A DNA stretch of 45,937 nucleotides from Verrucomicrobiales bacterium (GTDB taxonomy: Bacteria > Verrucomicrobiota > Verrucomicrobiia > Verrucomicrobiales > DEV007), in contig JAEUHH010000091.1 in NCBI GenBank assembly GCA_016795505.1, forward strand, positions 1-45,937, written 5' to 3'. Under the pieces are notes generated by a model that was not told the origin of the DNA, searched no databases, and saw only the letters and a program-made list of their open reading frames with translations. Shown piece after piece: positions 24,570-33,685 of this stretch. A program made the position numbers and the translations under genes. Each line of letters starts with the position of its first letter. Within the stretch, counting starts at the first letter, position 1.

Positions 24570-26923
24570 AAATCCGCGCACTCCGCATCCTCCCGCCCTT
24601 CGCGATCGCCCGTCTGGGTTCGTCTCCGGACCCCTTGGTGAACTACTCGATCGACGACGATCCCGACTTGCCTCTGGAATTCCGCGGCATCGTCGCCCGG
24701 GAGACATTGGTGGTCGATCCTGCCACGGGAGAGATATCCGAGTCGTTTCTGCCCGAGGAGATTGCCTTCAAGGATGAGCAGGAGCGCATCCGGCCGGTCG
24801 CTCCGTTTCTCGAAGTTTTCGCTGTGACGGATGAGGACAAACTGGTCCCGCTGACGACGGCGATGCTCGTCGCCGAAGGGCTCGGGCCGGAGGATCTGTC
24901 GTGGAATGTCCGCGTGGCCAATCGCAAGGTGGCGCGGCGCACGGGCAACGAGAAGGATGCGGTCACGGCTGACTCAGGGTGGTTTTCCCATCACGAGGCC
25001 GCCCGGCTGGAGGGCCACTCGCCCCACTTTGTCAGCGAAGAGGCCTCGATCCATTTCGGAGAGGTCCGCTTCATCAGGCCGAACGAGCGATTCCCCGAGA
25101 TCCGTCTGCGCTTTACTCCGGCTCAGGGGCTGATTTACGGCCCGGACCGGCCGCCCAGAAAGCACCCCGATGTGGATCCCTACTCGGAGCCGGTAAACCA
25201 GTATGTGGTGCCGGAGGAGCGCCGCGTCTACCGGGCGACGGACGAAAAGGATAACTGGTGTGGCTTTGAGGTGAGCCCGGGGATCGACAATGCGGATCCG
25301 GATTACCAGGGGCCGTTCATGAACGAGACCCTGCCACCGTCGCTGTTTGCAATCGTGCCGCCGGCTCCCTGCTGGCTGCATGGCAACATCGCCATCAGCC
25401 GCGGCTATTTTGACGATGCCTGCGATGGGATCGTCGAGGTGCGGCTGAATCGAAAGCAGGGCGAGCCGCTTTCGGCCCTCGCGCGGGTCACGGCAGGGCC
25501 GCCCGCGATGATCCCGGACACTCTTTTCCTCCGCAATCTGGCCGACGACCTCGACCAGGTCATCCACGGTCCCGCGGTGCCTGCCGACGAACCCGCCGAA
25601 GTCACCAGGTCGCGAGCCATCGACATCGTCAGGCGGGCCTTTGAGACGGTGCGCTTCCTGAATGTCGCGGTGATGAACGGCAATCCGGTGAATGGGCAGG
25701 ATCCGCTGGCTTTCGACACAATGCCGGCCGAGGAGGCCTTCGACATGCAGCGCCTGATGCGGCCCGTGGTGCCCGAGCGCACCGCCGACACGCTGGCGAT
25801 CCTGGGGCTGCACCAGCAGGTCTTCATCGCCCTGCGCGGAGGCGCTGCACCGTGGTTTGCCGATGTCCTGCGGCGGCCGGATGAAGTCGCGGACTTTACC
25901 AACCGGGGCCGCCGGAAAATGCCCGCGATGATGTGCGGTGCCGACGGGAACTATCTCGCGCTGACCTGGCGACAGATCGACACCATCGTCCGGGCATCGC
26001 GTCTGGCTCTCGGTGCCGGCATTGAAACCAAAAATTCGACCCCGGCGATCGAGTCGCTGCGGCCCGGTCCGTTGACGCCGCGCAACCGTTCGGCACAGAT
26101 CCACTACATCGCCGCCGGGAACCCGGTGGCATCGCGCCCGCTGACGGCGATCTCAAACTGCACTCCCGGGCTGGAGGTGGACTTCCGGGCGGTCTGGCGG
26201 CGGGTTTTTGCCGGCATCGAATTGCGGGAGTGGGACAACCTGGTGATCCGGATGGACCCCGGTGCCACTGCGGATGTCCTGCCGGACCTCTCCGGTCACC
26301 GGTTGCTACGGGTGAACGGAAAGCACATGATGACCCAGGCCATCGGACCGTCGCCCGCGGATGTCGACAACCAATCGGTGGTACTGTCGACCGAGGACAA
26401 TCCGTCGGCGATCGCTCCGCTAGAGTGGTCCAACTCGCTCGCCGAGATTCTGCACCATTTCACCGGCAAACGGGTGACCTGTGATTTCACCGCCGAGGCG
26501 GTCTGGCTCGATCAGGCGGCCTGGACGGGCAAGGCGGGGGACTACATCACGCTGGAGTTGGAGGTGAGGCCCTTCTTTGATGCCGATACGGCGGTCATCT
26601 CGCCGTCACTGGCGGTGCCCGGCGAGTTGACTCAGGGGCTGTGCTCCCCCTGGCAGAACGACTACCGTGAATGCTCATGCTACTACTGGGCCGGTGCCCG
26701 CCCCGACTACGTCAATGTCGAGGCCGCGCCCTCCGGGATGAGCAAGGGCGACAACTGGATGCAGAAAGAGCGTACCGGCGACTACGTGGCCGATGACTAT
26801 GTGGACTCCCGCATCCTGCACTACGACGACCTGTTCAATGACTGGGAGAAGGTGCTGAAATTCCAGATCGGCGGGCGCGATGCCGACAAAGCGGCGTCGG
26901 CGAGCAGGCCGCAGGATAGTTGA
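24566..26923 (+). CDS. LodA-like quinone-cofactor oxidase with a QhpC-like C-terminal crosslink motif
   Basis: 785 aa, coupled to the upstream gene (ATGA) with GGAGG 9 bp before the ATG. The N-terminus (RILPPFAIARLGSS) and the block NCTPGLEVDFRAVWRR (from about residue 531) are typical of LodA/GoxA proteins, which oxidise amino acids using cysteine tryptophylquinone (CTQ) made from their own Cys and Trp. Near the C-terminus, C693, W696, D699, C703, C705, W708 and D714 lie in LCSPWQNDYREC and CYYWAGARPD. Their order resembles QhpC, where Cys27-Asp33 and Cys41-Asp49 are thioether-linked and Cys37-Trp43 is CTQ. C639, 69 residues before W708, is an alternative CTQ Cys (LodA spacing is 65). No signal peptide. 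Substrate unknown. Confidence 0.85.
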   Translation: MKIRALRILPPFAIARLGSSPDPLVNYSIDDDPDLPLEFRGIVARETLVVDPATGEISESFLPEEIAFKDEQERIRPVAPFLEVFAVTDEDKLVPLTTAMLVAEGLGPEDLSWNVRVANRKVARRTGNEKDAVTADSGWFSHHEAARLEGHSPHFVSEEASIHFGEVRFIRPNERFPEIRLRFTPAQGLIYGPDRPPRKHPDVDPYSEPVNQYVVPEERRVYRATDEKDNWCGFEVSPGIDNADPDYQGPFMNETLPPSLFAIVPPAPCWLHGNIAISRGYFDDACDGIVEVRLNRKQGEPLSALARVTAGPPAMIPDTLFLRNLADDLDQVIHGPAVPADEPAEVTRSRAIDIVRRAFETVRFLNVAVMNGNPVNGQDPLAFDTMPAEEAFDMQRLMRPVVPERTADTLAILGLHQQVFIALRGGAAPWFADVLRRPDEVADFTNRGRRKMPAMMCGADGNYLALTWRQIDTIVRASRLALGAGIETKNSTPAIESLRPGPLTPRNRSAQIHYIAAGNPVASRPLTAISNCTPGLEVDFRAVWRRVFAGIELREWDNLVIRMDPGATADVLPDLSGHRLLRVNGKHMMTQAIGPSPADVDNQSVVLSTEDNPSAIAPLEWSNSLAEILHHFTGKRVTCDFTAEAVWLDQAAWTGKAGDYITLELEVRPFFDADTAVISPSLAVPGELTQGLCSPWQNDYRECSCYYWAGARPDYVNVEAAPSGMSKGDNWMQKERTGDYVADDYVDSRILHYDDLFNDWEKVLKFQIGGRDADKAASASRPQDS
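26642..26707 (+). other. candidate multi-crosslink/CTQ motif in the LodA-like protein
   Basis: Codons C693 to D714. Recalled QhpC has LC-x5-D, then x3, then Cys, then Trp-Trp-Pro, then D; here LC-x5-D-x3-C-x-C-x2-W-x5-D. The Cys693/Asp699 spacing (6) equals QhpC Cys27/Asp33, and Trp708/Asp714 (6) equals Trp43/Asp49. Cys703 to Trp708 is 5 rather than 6. The downstream DDLFNDWEKV resembles QhpC DDVMQDWRKL. The comparison is from memory. Confidence 0.6.
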
Positions 26924-28349
26924 GCAAGCCATCGTGCAAATACTGGCCACAGATCTGAATGGCGAACGGCGAACCGAGCGCCTGAGGCGCACGGCCCGCA
27001 GCGTCATGGCTGTTTCCCGGCCCCGGGCGGAGCAGATGCACCTGATCGAATCCCCGGACGGACTGGGCCAGGGTCACCTGTTCGTGGTGGACGGGAGCCG
27101 GCTCTTCGATGTGGAGGCAGGGTTGTTTTCTGAGCTAAGACAGACGGCTGGTGGCGAAAGCCTGTCCCGTCTGCTGGATCGGGTGGGGCTTGGCGGGCCT
27201 CCCCGGATCGACGATGAGCCGCTGACAGCCCCACCGGTGAGGGCTCTGTCGCTTGCGATCGCGCAAAAGTGCAATCTGGGCTGCACCTATTGCTATGCCC
27301 AACAGGGTGAGTTCGGCGGGGCCGCCAAGAACATGTCACCTGGGATAGCCGACGCATCGGTGGATCTGCTGCTCGCCGATGCCGCGCCGGGCGAGCGGTA
27401 CAATCTAGCCTTTCTCGGAGGCGAACCGCTCGCGAACCGGGCCACCCTGCAGGCCACTACCCGGCGGGCCGCCGCCCTGGCGGGGGAACGGGGCGCAACC
27501 CTGACGTTTTCCATCACCACGAACGGCACCCTGGTCACGGAGGCGGACGCCGATTTTTTTGAGGAACACGGATTTGCTGTCACGATCAGTCTCGACGGTC
27601 CGGCAGAGGTCCACGATGCCCTGCGCCCCTACAAGGGAGGCCGCGGCAGTTATGAGACCGTGATGGAAAGAATCACGCCGCTTCTTCGCCGACAGCGCCA
27701 GATGCAGGTATCAGCCCGGGTGACCGTGACGCCGCGAAACCTGCGCTTGCGTGAGACGCTCGAGCATTTCCTCGCGGCAGGGTTTCACAGCGTCGGCTTT
27801 TCTCCCTTGCTCCGTTCGCCGAGTGGCGCGGATGAAATGTCCATCGAGACGCTGGAGACGATGCTGGGCGAGATGATCGATTGCGGCCTGGAATACGAGC
27901 GCCGCACCCGAAAGGGAGAGCGTTACGCGTTTGCCAACCTCACCAATGCCTTGAAGGAAATTCATCGGGGTACCCATCGGCCCTATCCCTGTGGAGCGGG
28001 AGCCGGCTATCTCGGGGTGTCTGCGGATGGCGACCTGGCCGCCTGCCATCGGTTCGTCGGCGACGACGAGGGACAGATGGGATCGGTGCTGGGCGGATTG
28101 GACACAGCGAGGCGCGGCGACTGGCTGGCGGAGCGCCATGTCCACCGCCAGGAGCCCTGCCGATCATGCTGGGCACGCTATCTGTGTGGTGGCGGGTGCC
28201 ACCATGAGGTGATCCAAAAAGGCAGGCCCGCGTGCGACTACATCCGCGGCTGGCTGCACTATTGTCTGGAGGCCTATCTGCGCCTCACGGCGGCGGGTAT
28301 GTATCCGGATCCTGCCGAAGCACGGGCTGAGGGGATGACGAACCGGTGA
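26880..28349 (+). CDS. radical SAM/SPASM maturase, QhpD (PeaB)-like
   Basis: 489 aa as an open frame overlapping the oxidase gene by 44 bp; starts at 27006 (MAVSRP) or 27036 (MHLIESPDG) are more natural because homology begins there. The radical SAM cluster motif is CNLGCTYC (C131, C135, C138). The SPASM region has YPCGAGAGYLGVSADGDLAA, CHRFVGD, PCRSCWARYLCGGGCHHEV and ACDYIRGWL (C371, C389, C427, C430, C436, C440, C452), ligands for two auxiliary Fe-S clusters. This layout is that of QhpD, which forms Cys-to-Asp/Glu methylene thioethers in QhpC. No qhpA, qhpB or qhpC is nearby; the LodA-like protein is the obvious substrate. Confidence 0.88.
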   Translation: MPTKRRRRAGRRIVEQAIVQILATDLNGERRTERLRRTARSVMAVSRPRAEQMHLIESPDGLGQGHLFVVDGSRLFDVEAGLFSELRQTAGGESLSRLLDRVGLGGPPRIDDEPLTAPPVRALSLAIAQKCNLGCTYCYAQQGEFGGAAKNMSPGIADASVDLLLADAAPGERYNLAFLGGEPLANRATLQATTRRAAALAGERGATLTFSITTNGTLVTEADADFFEEHGFAVTISLDGPAEVHDALRPYKGGRGSYETVMERITPLLRRQRQMQVSARVTVTPRNLRLRETLEHFLAAGFHSVGFSPLLRSPSGADEMSIETLETMLGEMIDCGLEYERRTRKGERYAFANLTNALKEIHRGTHRPYPCGAGAGYLGVSADGDLAACHRFVGDDEGQMGSVLGGLDTARRGDWLAERHVHRQEPCRSCWARYLCGGGCHHEVIQKGRPACDYIRGWLHYCLEAYLRLTAAGMYPDPAEARAEGMTNR

Positions 28350-28355
28350 CCGGCC

Positions 28356-29783
28356 ATGGCGATCCAGTGCGACATCTGCATCATCGGAGGAGGACCGGCC
28401 GGAAGCGTCCTCGCCTCCCGGCTGGCGGCCTGGGGCTGGAATGTCATCGTCGTCGAGCGGGCGGCGTTTCCCCGCCGGCATCTGGGGGAATCGCTCTCCC
28501 CGGGCGTGTTGCCCCTGCTGGAGACGATTGGAGCCGCGGACGCCATTGAGAGCGCCGGTTTTACCCGCGTGAGACGGGTCTCAGTCGATTGGGACGTGGC
28601 TACCGAACGCGACGATCCCGCCGGCCGAGGGCTGCTTGTGGATCGGGGTCGTTTTGATCGGTTGCTGCTCGATCATGCCCGGGGACGGGGAGCCAGGGTG
28701 TTGCAACCGGCCAGAGCCGGCCGTCGACGCTGGACGGGGAGCGCCTGGGAGGTGGAGGTGACGTTGGGAACCCGCCCGATGACGCTGCAGGCGACATTTT
28801 TGGCGGACGCCTCGGGCCGGGGTGGGATCACCGGGAGCCGTCGCCCCACCGGGGCAAGGACGGTGGCCCTGCACGGCTACTGGGAGGGCAAGGGGCTTCC
28901 CAGCCATCCGAAGATCGAAGCCGGGCCGAACCGATGGCATTGGGGTGTCCCACTTCCGGACGGCTCCTACAACACGCTGGTATTTCTGGATCCCGCCGAT
29001 CTGAAAACCATGTCCGGCACGCTCGGGGAAAAATTTCACACCTTGTTGGCCGGATCCGGGCTGATTCCACGCGGCGCCGAGGCATTCCTGTCCGGGCCGG
29101 TTCGAGCCTGTGATGCGACGCCCTATCTGGATGAGGCGTGCGTGTCTGACGCGTTCATCCGGGTCGGGGATGCCGCTCTCGCGTTGGATCCGCTGTCCTC
29201 AAGCGGTGTGCAAAAGGCGATTCAGAGTGCCCTGTCGGGCTCAGTCGTCGTGAACACCCTCTTGAGACGGCCCGAATCCGCAGAGTTGGCCCGCCAGTAT
29301 TTCCTTCACAGTCTCAGCGAGGCATCGGCCCGTCACCAGGAGTGGGCGGGCGCCTACTACGGCCTCGTCGCCTGTCGTCGAGCCGATCCCTTTTGGCAAA
29401 AGCGGGCCACGGGAGTGGCTTCCGGGCCTCTTTCGCCGGAAATGGGTGAAGGCATCGCCGGGCTCACGCCGGAGACCCGGCTGCGACTCTCCCCGGACGT
29501 GAGGATTCGCCAGGTGCCCTGCGTGGGCGACTCGTTTATCGAGGCGCGGCCCGCCGTTTGTTCCACCGCTCTGGGCACGCCGGTGGCTTATCTGGGTGGT
29601 GTGGAGCTTGTTCCTCTGATCTGTGGCGTCAGGGATGGCATGACGGTGCGCGAGTTGGTGACAAACTGGTCGCGGGACATGGCCCCGGCGAGAGGGATGG
29701 AATCACTCCGATGGATGGTGTCACGTGGTCTGCTGATTGCCGGTGCGGCCAGACAGGCTGCGGAAAAAGGAGGGGGCTCATGA
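28356..29783 (+). CDS. FAD-dependent monooxygenase, QhpG/LodB-like (tryptophan-halogenase superfamily)
   Basis: 475 aa. Rossmann FAD motif IIGGGPAGSVLASRLA (residues 9-24), FPRRHLGESLSPGVLPLL, and a second FAD motif RVGDAALALDPLSSSGVQKA. These blocks are those of flavin monooxygenases related to tryptophan halogenases, the group that includes LodB/GoxB (needed for CTQ formation in LodA/GoxA) and QhpG (hydroxylates the QhpC Trp). It lacks the halogenase WxWxIP active-site string as far as I can see. The C-terminal 90 residues (PVAYLGGVELVPLICGVRD, GMTVRELVTNW) look like a small winged-helix or PqqD-like domain, possibly for peptide recognition. It starts 6 bp after the radical SAM stop. Confidence 0.85.
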   Translation: MAIQCDICIIGGGPAGSVLASRLAAWGWNVIVVERAAFPRRHLGESLSPGVLPLLETIGAADAIESAGFTRVRRVSVDWDVATERDDPAGRGLLVDRGRFDRLLLDHARGRGARVLQPARAGRRRWTGSAWEVEVTLGTRPMTLQATFLADASGRGGITGSRRPTGARTVALHGYWEGKGLPSHPKIEAGPNRWHWGVPLPDGSYNTLVFLDPADLKTMSGTLGEKFHTLLAGSGLIPRGAEAFLSGPVRACDATPYLDEACVSDAFIRVGDAALALDPLSSSGVQKAIQSALSGSVVVNTLLRRPESAELARQYFLHSLSEASARHQEWAGAYYGLVACRRADPFWQKRATGVASGPLSPEMGEGIAGLTPETRLRLSPDVRIRQVPCVGDSFIEARPAVCSTALGTPVAYLGGVELVPLICGVRDGMTVRELVTNWSRDMAPARGMESLRWMVSRGLLIAGAARQAAEKGGGS

Positions 29784-32700
29784 GCGCCACGCTGACAGAT
29801 TGGCTGAAGGCGAACGATCTGCTCGAGTTTGAGCCGATTCTGGTGGAGAACGAGGTCGACCTGAAAGCCCTCAAAGTGCTGACGGAGTCGGACCTCGCTG
29901 AGCTCGGGCTGGCTTTCGGGCCGAGGAAACGGTTTCTCAATGCCATCGCGGCCCTGAAGAGCGCGGATGACGGCGCCGGACCCGCGAGAGAGGCGGCCGT
30001 CACGCCGGTGCCATCGGGCGAACATCGCCACCTAACCGTGATGTTTTGCGACTTGGTCGGTTCCACCACCCTGGCGGAGCGGCTGGATTCCGAGGAGTTG
30101 CACGAGCTTTTCAAGGAGTACTACAAAGTCTGCACCGATGTGGTGCTGAGCTACGAAGGCTATGTGCATAACCTGATGGGAGACGGCCTCCTGATCTATT
30201 TCGGCTGGCCGGTGGCCTACGAGGACGCGGCGGAACGTGCGGTGCGGGCGGCGTTGAAGATGGTGGAGGCGGTGAAGCGCATTCCCGCCGCCGAGCCGCT
30301 GGTCGTCCGGGTCGGACTGGCCACGGGATCGGTGATTGTGGGGGAGGCCTCTCGTGACGGCCGGGTGGAGACGGGACTGGTGGTGGGCGAGATACCGAAT
30401 CTCGCGGCGAGATTGCAGTCGCTCGCGGGACCGGACGAGGTGGTGATCGCTCCGTCGACCCGCCGGCTCCTGAAAAATACCTTTGCCCTGACCTCGCTCG
30501 GCCTGCATTCGCTGAAGGGCATTGCCCAGCCCGTGCAGGTGTGGCGGGTGGAGCGAGCTCTGCGAACCGAGGGGCGCTTCGACGCGGCCAAGGGCGGCGC
30601 TGGCCTCTCGCCGCTCGTCGGTCGCGAGGAGGAGTCCCAGTTGCTCTGGCAATCCTGGATGCGTGCCCGTCGGGGCGAGGGGCAGGTCATCCTGCTCGGG
30701 GGACAAGCCGGCATCGGCAAATCCCGGCTCACTCAGGGGCTCAGGGAGAGCATCGAGGAGACCCATCACGAGCTTCTCTATCAGTGTTCTCCCTACCACC
30801 TGAACTCTCCGCTCCATCCGTTTGTCGAGCAGTTTGAGACCTTGGCCGGCTTTACCCATGATGACAGTGAGGCCCTGCGGCTGGACAAACTCGAGGCCGC
30901 CCTGGTGGGTGATCGAGAGCAGATCTTTCAGACAGCTCCATTGATCGCCGCGCTGCACTCCCTGCCTGCCGATCGATACGCATCGCAGCCACTTTCGCCC
31001 CAGAAGCAGAAGGAATTGACCCTGGAGGCCCTCTCCGCCCAGATCGAGACCCGGTCGCGGCTCGCTCCCGTACTGATGGTGGTGGAGGATTTTCACTGGA
31101 TCGATCCCACCAGCCAGGAGTTGCTCAATCTCCTGGTGTCCCGCATCCGCAACCTGCCGATTGTCCTGATTCTGACATTCCGCTTGGAAAGCAATCCCCC
31201 GTGGGAAGGACAGCCGGGAGTGACCACCGTCAAACTGGATCGACTCGAGCGACAAGCCGGAGCCCAGATCGTCGAGACGGTGACGGGTGGAAAGACCCTG
31301 CCGTCCGGCGTGCTCGATGAGATCCTGGCCCGCACCGACGGGGTCCCTTTGTTCGTCGAAGAAATGACCAAGTCGGTCATTGAGTCGGGGCAATTGCGTG
31401 AAGAAGAGGGCCGTTATGTCCTCGACGGATCTCTGGCGGCCCTGAGTATTCCCGACTCATTGCGGAATCTGCTGATGGCTCGTCTCGACCGGTTGGGACC
31501 CGCGAAGGAGCTGGCTCAGATCGGCGCCTGCATCGGACGCGAATTTTCCGGCGAGTTGCTTGGTCATGTGTCCGGAAAGGCTTCCGACCGGCTGGTGGCG
31601 CCGCTGGAGACGCTCATTTCGGCGGAATTGGTGACTCGCGCGGGCGGTTCCTCCACGGACCTGTATCGATTCAAGCATGCCCTCATTCAGGATGCCGCCT
31701 ACGACTCACTCCTGAAAAGCACCCGGGCAAAGATGCATGGGCGCATCGCGCAGATCCTGGAGACGGCATTCGCCGATCGGGTCACCAATACCCCGGAGCG
31801 GGTGGCCCACCATCACACCCAGGCCGGCAACCTGTCCGAGGCGATTCCGCTCTGGCGTCAGGCTGGCACCCTGGCCGTGAAGCGAGTCGCCCTGCAGGAG
31901 GCGGTGGCCCATTTTCAAAAGGGCCTGACCCTGATCCATCAATTGTCCCCGTCGCAGGAGCGTGATCGCATCGAGCTCACCATCCGGGAACCCCTGAACG
32001 CCGCATGGACGGGCTTGCGCGGATGGGCGGCGCCCGAGGTGGGCGAGAATGCCGCGGCCGTGCTACGCCTGGCCGAGCGGCAGGAGGATTCGCAGAGCCT
32101 GATGCTGGCGATGTGGTGGGTCTGGACCAGCACCATCACCCAGGGGAAGATCGCCGATTCCGAGCAGTGGGCGGATCGCCTCCTGGCCAAGGGGCGCGCC
32201 GACGGAGGGATTGATCTCAGGATTTTCGGTCATGCGACCGCCATGGTGCAGCATTTCCTCAGCGGTCGGCTGGCCGAATCGAGGATTCATTCCGATCACG
32301 CGCTCGATCTGTGGGAGCCGAAGGATGCGAACCGTTGGATCCAGCTGACCGCTTTCGACATGCGCACGTTCGTCGAGGTGTATGCCTGCCAGCTGATCTG
32401 GATCATGGGCTATCCCGAGCAGGCAAAGCGCCTCAGTGACGAATGCGTCGCCTATGCACGGTCGAGCGGACACATCTTCAACCTGGTCTGGGCGCTGACC
32501 TTCAGTGCCTACGTCTTCGCCTACCGCAGGGAGCCGGAGAGACTGCTGGAAAGGGTCGAGGAAGCCGAGCGGCTGGCCCGCGAGCAGGGGCTGGCTTTCA
32601 TATCGGAGGTTTCCGTGCCCCAGGCCAAGGGAATTGCCGAACTGCAGCGCGGACAGGTGCCCGTGGCGATTTCCCTGCTCAAACAGGGCATCGAGCGATG

Positions 32701-33148
32701 GACGAGGACGGGCGGCAACGTCCGCATCCCGCTGATCAAGACCGCGCTGGCCGAGGCTCTCGAAAAGAGCGGCGATCCCTACCGGGCGCTCGAGTTGATC
32801 CAGGAATGTCTCAAGCAGATCGAGGCACCGCATGGACAGGAGAGACTTTGGCTGGCCGAGGTGTTGAGATGCAAGGCCTCCATACTCATGGAAATGGATC
32901 GGGAGGCGGAAGCCGAGGCCCTGCTGCGATCGGCGCTCGCCTGCGCGCGGGAGCAGCGGGCCCGATCGTGGGAATTGCGCAGCGCCGTGACGCTCGCGCG
33001 CCTGCTGGCACGCAAAGGCCACCTCGGAGAGGCCCGCATCCTGCTCGCGCCCGTTTACGAGTCTTTCACCGAAGGCCGCGACACCGCCGATCTCATCGAG
33101 GCAGGGCAACTGCTAGGGGAACTCACTGCCGGCGTGCTTGTGGATTGA
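29780..33148 (+). CDS. SAM-domain / class III adenylate cyclase / AAA ATPase / TPR signalling protein
   Basis: 1122 aa, ATGA overlap with the flavoprotein and a strong AGGAGGGG Shine-Dalgarno. Domains in order: sterile alpha motif (about 5-60, WLKANDLLEFEPILVENEVD); class III cyclase (about 84-255) with metal aspartates D91 in VMFCDLVGSTT and D135 in NLMGDGLLIYF; AAA/STAND ATPase with Walker A GGQAGIGKSRLT near 310 and Walker B VLMVVEDFHWID; then TPR-like helical repeats to the end. Such proteins are usually soluble cyclases or ATP-dependent regulatory switches. Placement at the end of a cofactor-oxidase operon is unusual and suggests cyclic-nucleotide control of the pathway. Whether it makes cAMP or cGMP is not determinable here. 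Confidence 0.9.
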   Translation: MSATLTDWLKANDLLEFEPILVENEVDLKALKVLTESDLAELGLAFGPRKRFLNAIAALKSADDGAGPAREAAVTPVPSGEHRHLTVMFCDLVGSTTLAERLDSEELHELFKEYYKVCTDVVLSYEGYVHNLMGDGLLIYFGWPVAYEDAAERAVRAALKMVEAVKRIPAAEPLVVRVGLATGSVIVGEASRDGRVETGLVVGEIPNLAARLQSLAGPDEVVIAPSTRRLLKNTFALTSLGLHSLKGIAQPVQVWRVERALRTEGRFDAAKGGAGLSPLVGREEESQLLWQSWMRARRGEGQVILLGGQAGIGKSRLTQGLRESIEETHHELLYQCSPYHLNSPLHPFVEQFETLAGFTHDDSEALRLDKLEAALVGDREQIFQTAPLIAALHSLPADRYASQPLSPQKQKELTLEALSAQIETRSRLAPVLMVVEDFHWIDPTSQELLNLLVSRIRNLPIVLILTFRLESNPPWEGQPGVTTVKLDRLERQAGAQIVETVTGGKTLPSGVLDEILARTDGVPLFVEEMTKSVIESGQLREEEGRYVLDGSLAALSIPDSLRNLLMARLDRLGPAKELAQIGACIGREFSGELLGHVSGKASDRLVAPLETLISAELVTRAGGSSTDLYRFKHALIQDAAYDSLLKSTRAKMHGRIAQILETAFADRVTNTPERVAHHHTQAGNLSEAIPLWRQAGTLAVKRVALQEAVAHFQKGLTLIHQLSPSQERDRIELTIREPLNAAWTGLRGWAAPEVGENAAAVLRLAERQEDSQSLMLAMWWVWTSTITQGKIADSEQWADRLLAKGRADGGIDLRIFGHATAMVQHFLSGRLAESRIHSDHALDLWEPKDANRWIQLTAFDMRTFVEVYACQLIWIMGYPEQAKRLSDECVAYARSSGHIFNLVWALTFSAYVFAYRREPERLLERVEEAERLAREQGLAFISEVSVPQAKGIAELQRGQVPVAISLLKQGIERWTRTGGNVRIPLIKTALAEALEKSGDPYRALELIQECLKQIEAPHGQERLWLAEVLRCKASILMEMDREAEAEALLRSALACAREQRARSWELRSAVTLARLLARKGHLGEARILLAPVYESFTEGRDTADLIEAGQLLGELTAGVLVD

Positions 33149-33200
33149 CTTCGGCAAAGAAACCGTCCAACCATGGCGAAGTAACCGCAACGAACCGAAA

Positions 33201-33653
33201 ATGAACCAGAATAGTGAAGCCCAGACCCTGAACCCGGATCTCGATCCCGGCCTGCTCAAAGCCCACAAAGCCTACGAAGCCGCCATCAATTCCAACAATG
33301 TCGACTGCGTCATGGCGATGTACGACAAGGACGCCGAGATCCTCCAGCCAGATGGACCGATCGTGACCGGTCTGGATAACATCCGGAAATGGGTCGAGGA
33401 CTACTTCAATGCCTATCACACCCATTGGGTGAAGGTTCCGTTGAAGAACTTCGTCTTCGGCGATCTCGGATTCGACGAAGGCATCGACACTGCCGTCGAC
33501 ACGCCGAAGAACGGAGGCAAAGCCATCCACTGGGACTGCAAGGGCATCCTCGTCTACAAAAGACAGGCGAACGGAGAGTGGCTGATCTTCCGGGACATCT
33601 GGAACAACACCACGCCCCCGAAGGAAGTGGACCCGGGCGCCCCGGCCAACTAA
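33201..33653 (+). CDS. SnoaL/NTF2-like protein (DUF4440-type)
   Basis: 150 aa from the ATG at 33201. The region LLKAHKAYEAAINSNNVDCV, MAMYDKDAEILQPDGPIVTG and KWVEDYFNAY is the standard start of the cone-shaped SnoaL/DUF4440 fold, ending GILVYKRQANGEWLIFRDIW. Members bind small molecules or assist isomerisations, and many have no known role. It follows the cyclase gene by 52 bp and may be part of the same transcript; no strong ribosome binding site. Confidence 0.8.
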   Translation: MNQNSEAQTLNPDLDPGLLKAHKAYEAAINSNNVDCVMAMYDKDAEILQPDGPIVTGLDNIRKWVEDYFNAYHTHWVKVPLKNFVFGDLGFDEGIDTAVDTPKNGGKAIHWDCKGILVYKRQANGEWLIFRDIWNNTTPPKEVDPGAPAN

Positions 33654-33685
33654 GTCGTGGTGCGATCCCAACATTCTGACCGGAG

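Noticed and set aside
24974-26104. 376-codon minus-strand frame opposite the LodA-like gene
   Set aside because: Antisense shadow; the plus strand has family motifs and a ribosome binding site.
30032-31393. 453-codon minus-strand frame opposite the cyclase gene
   Set aside because: Antisense to cyclase and ATPase motifs; no signature.
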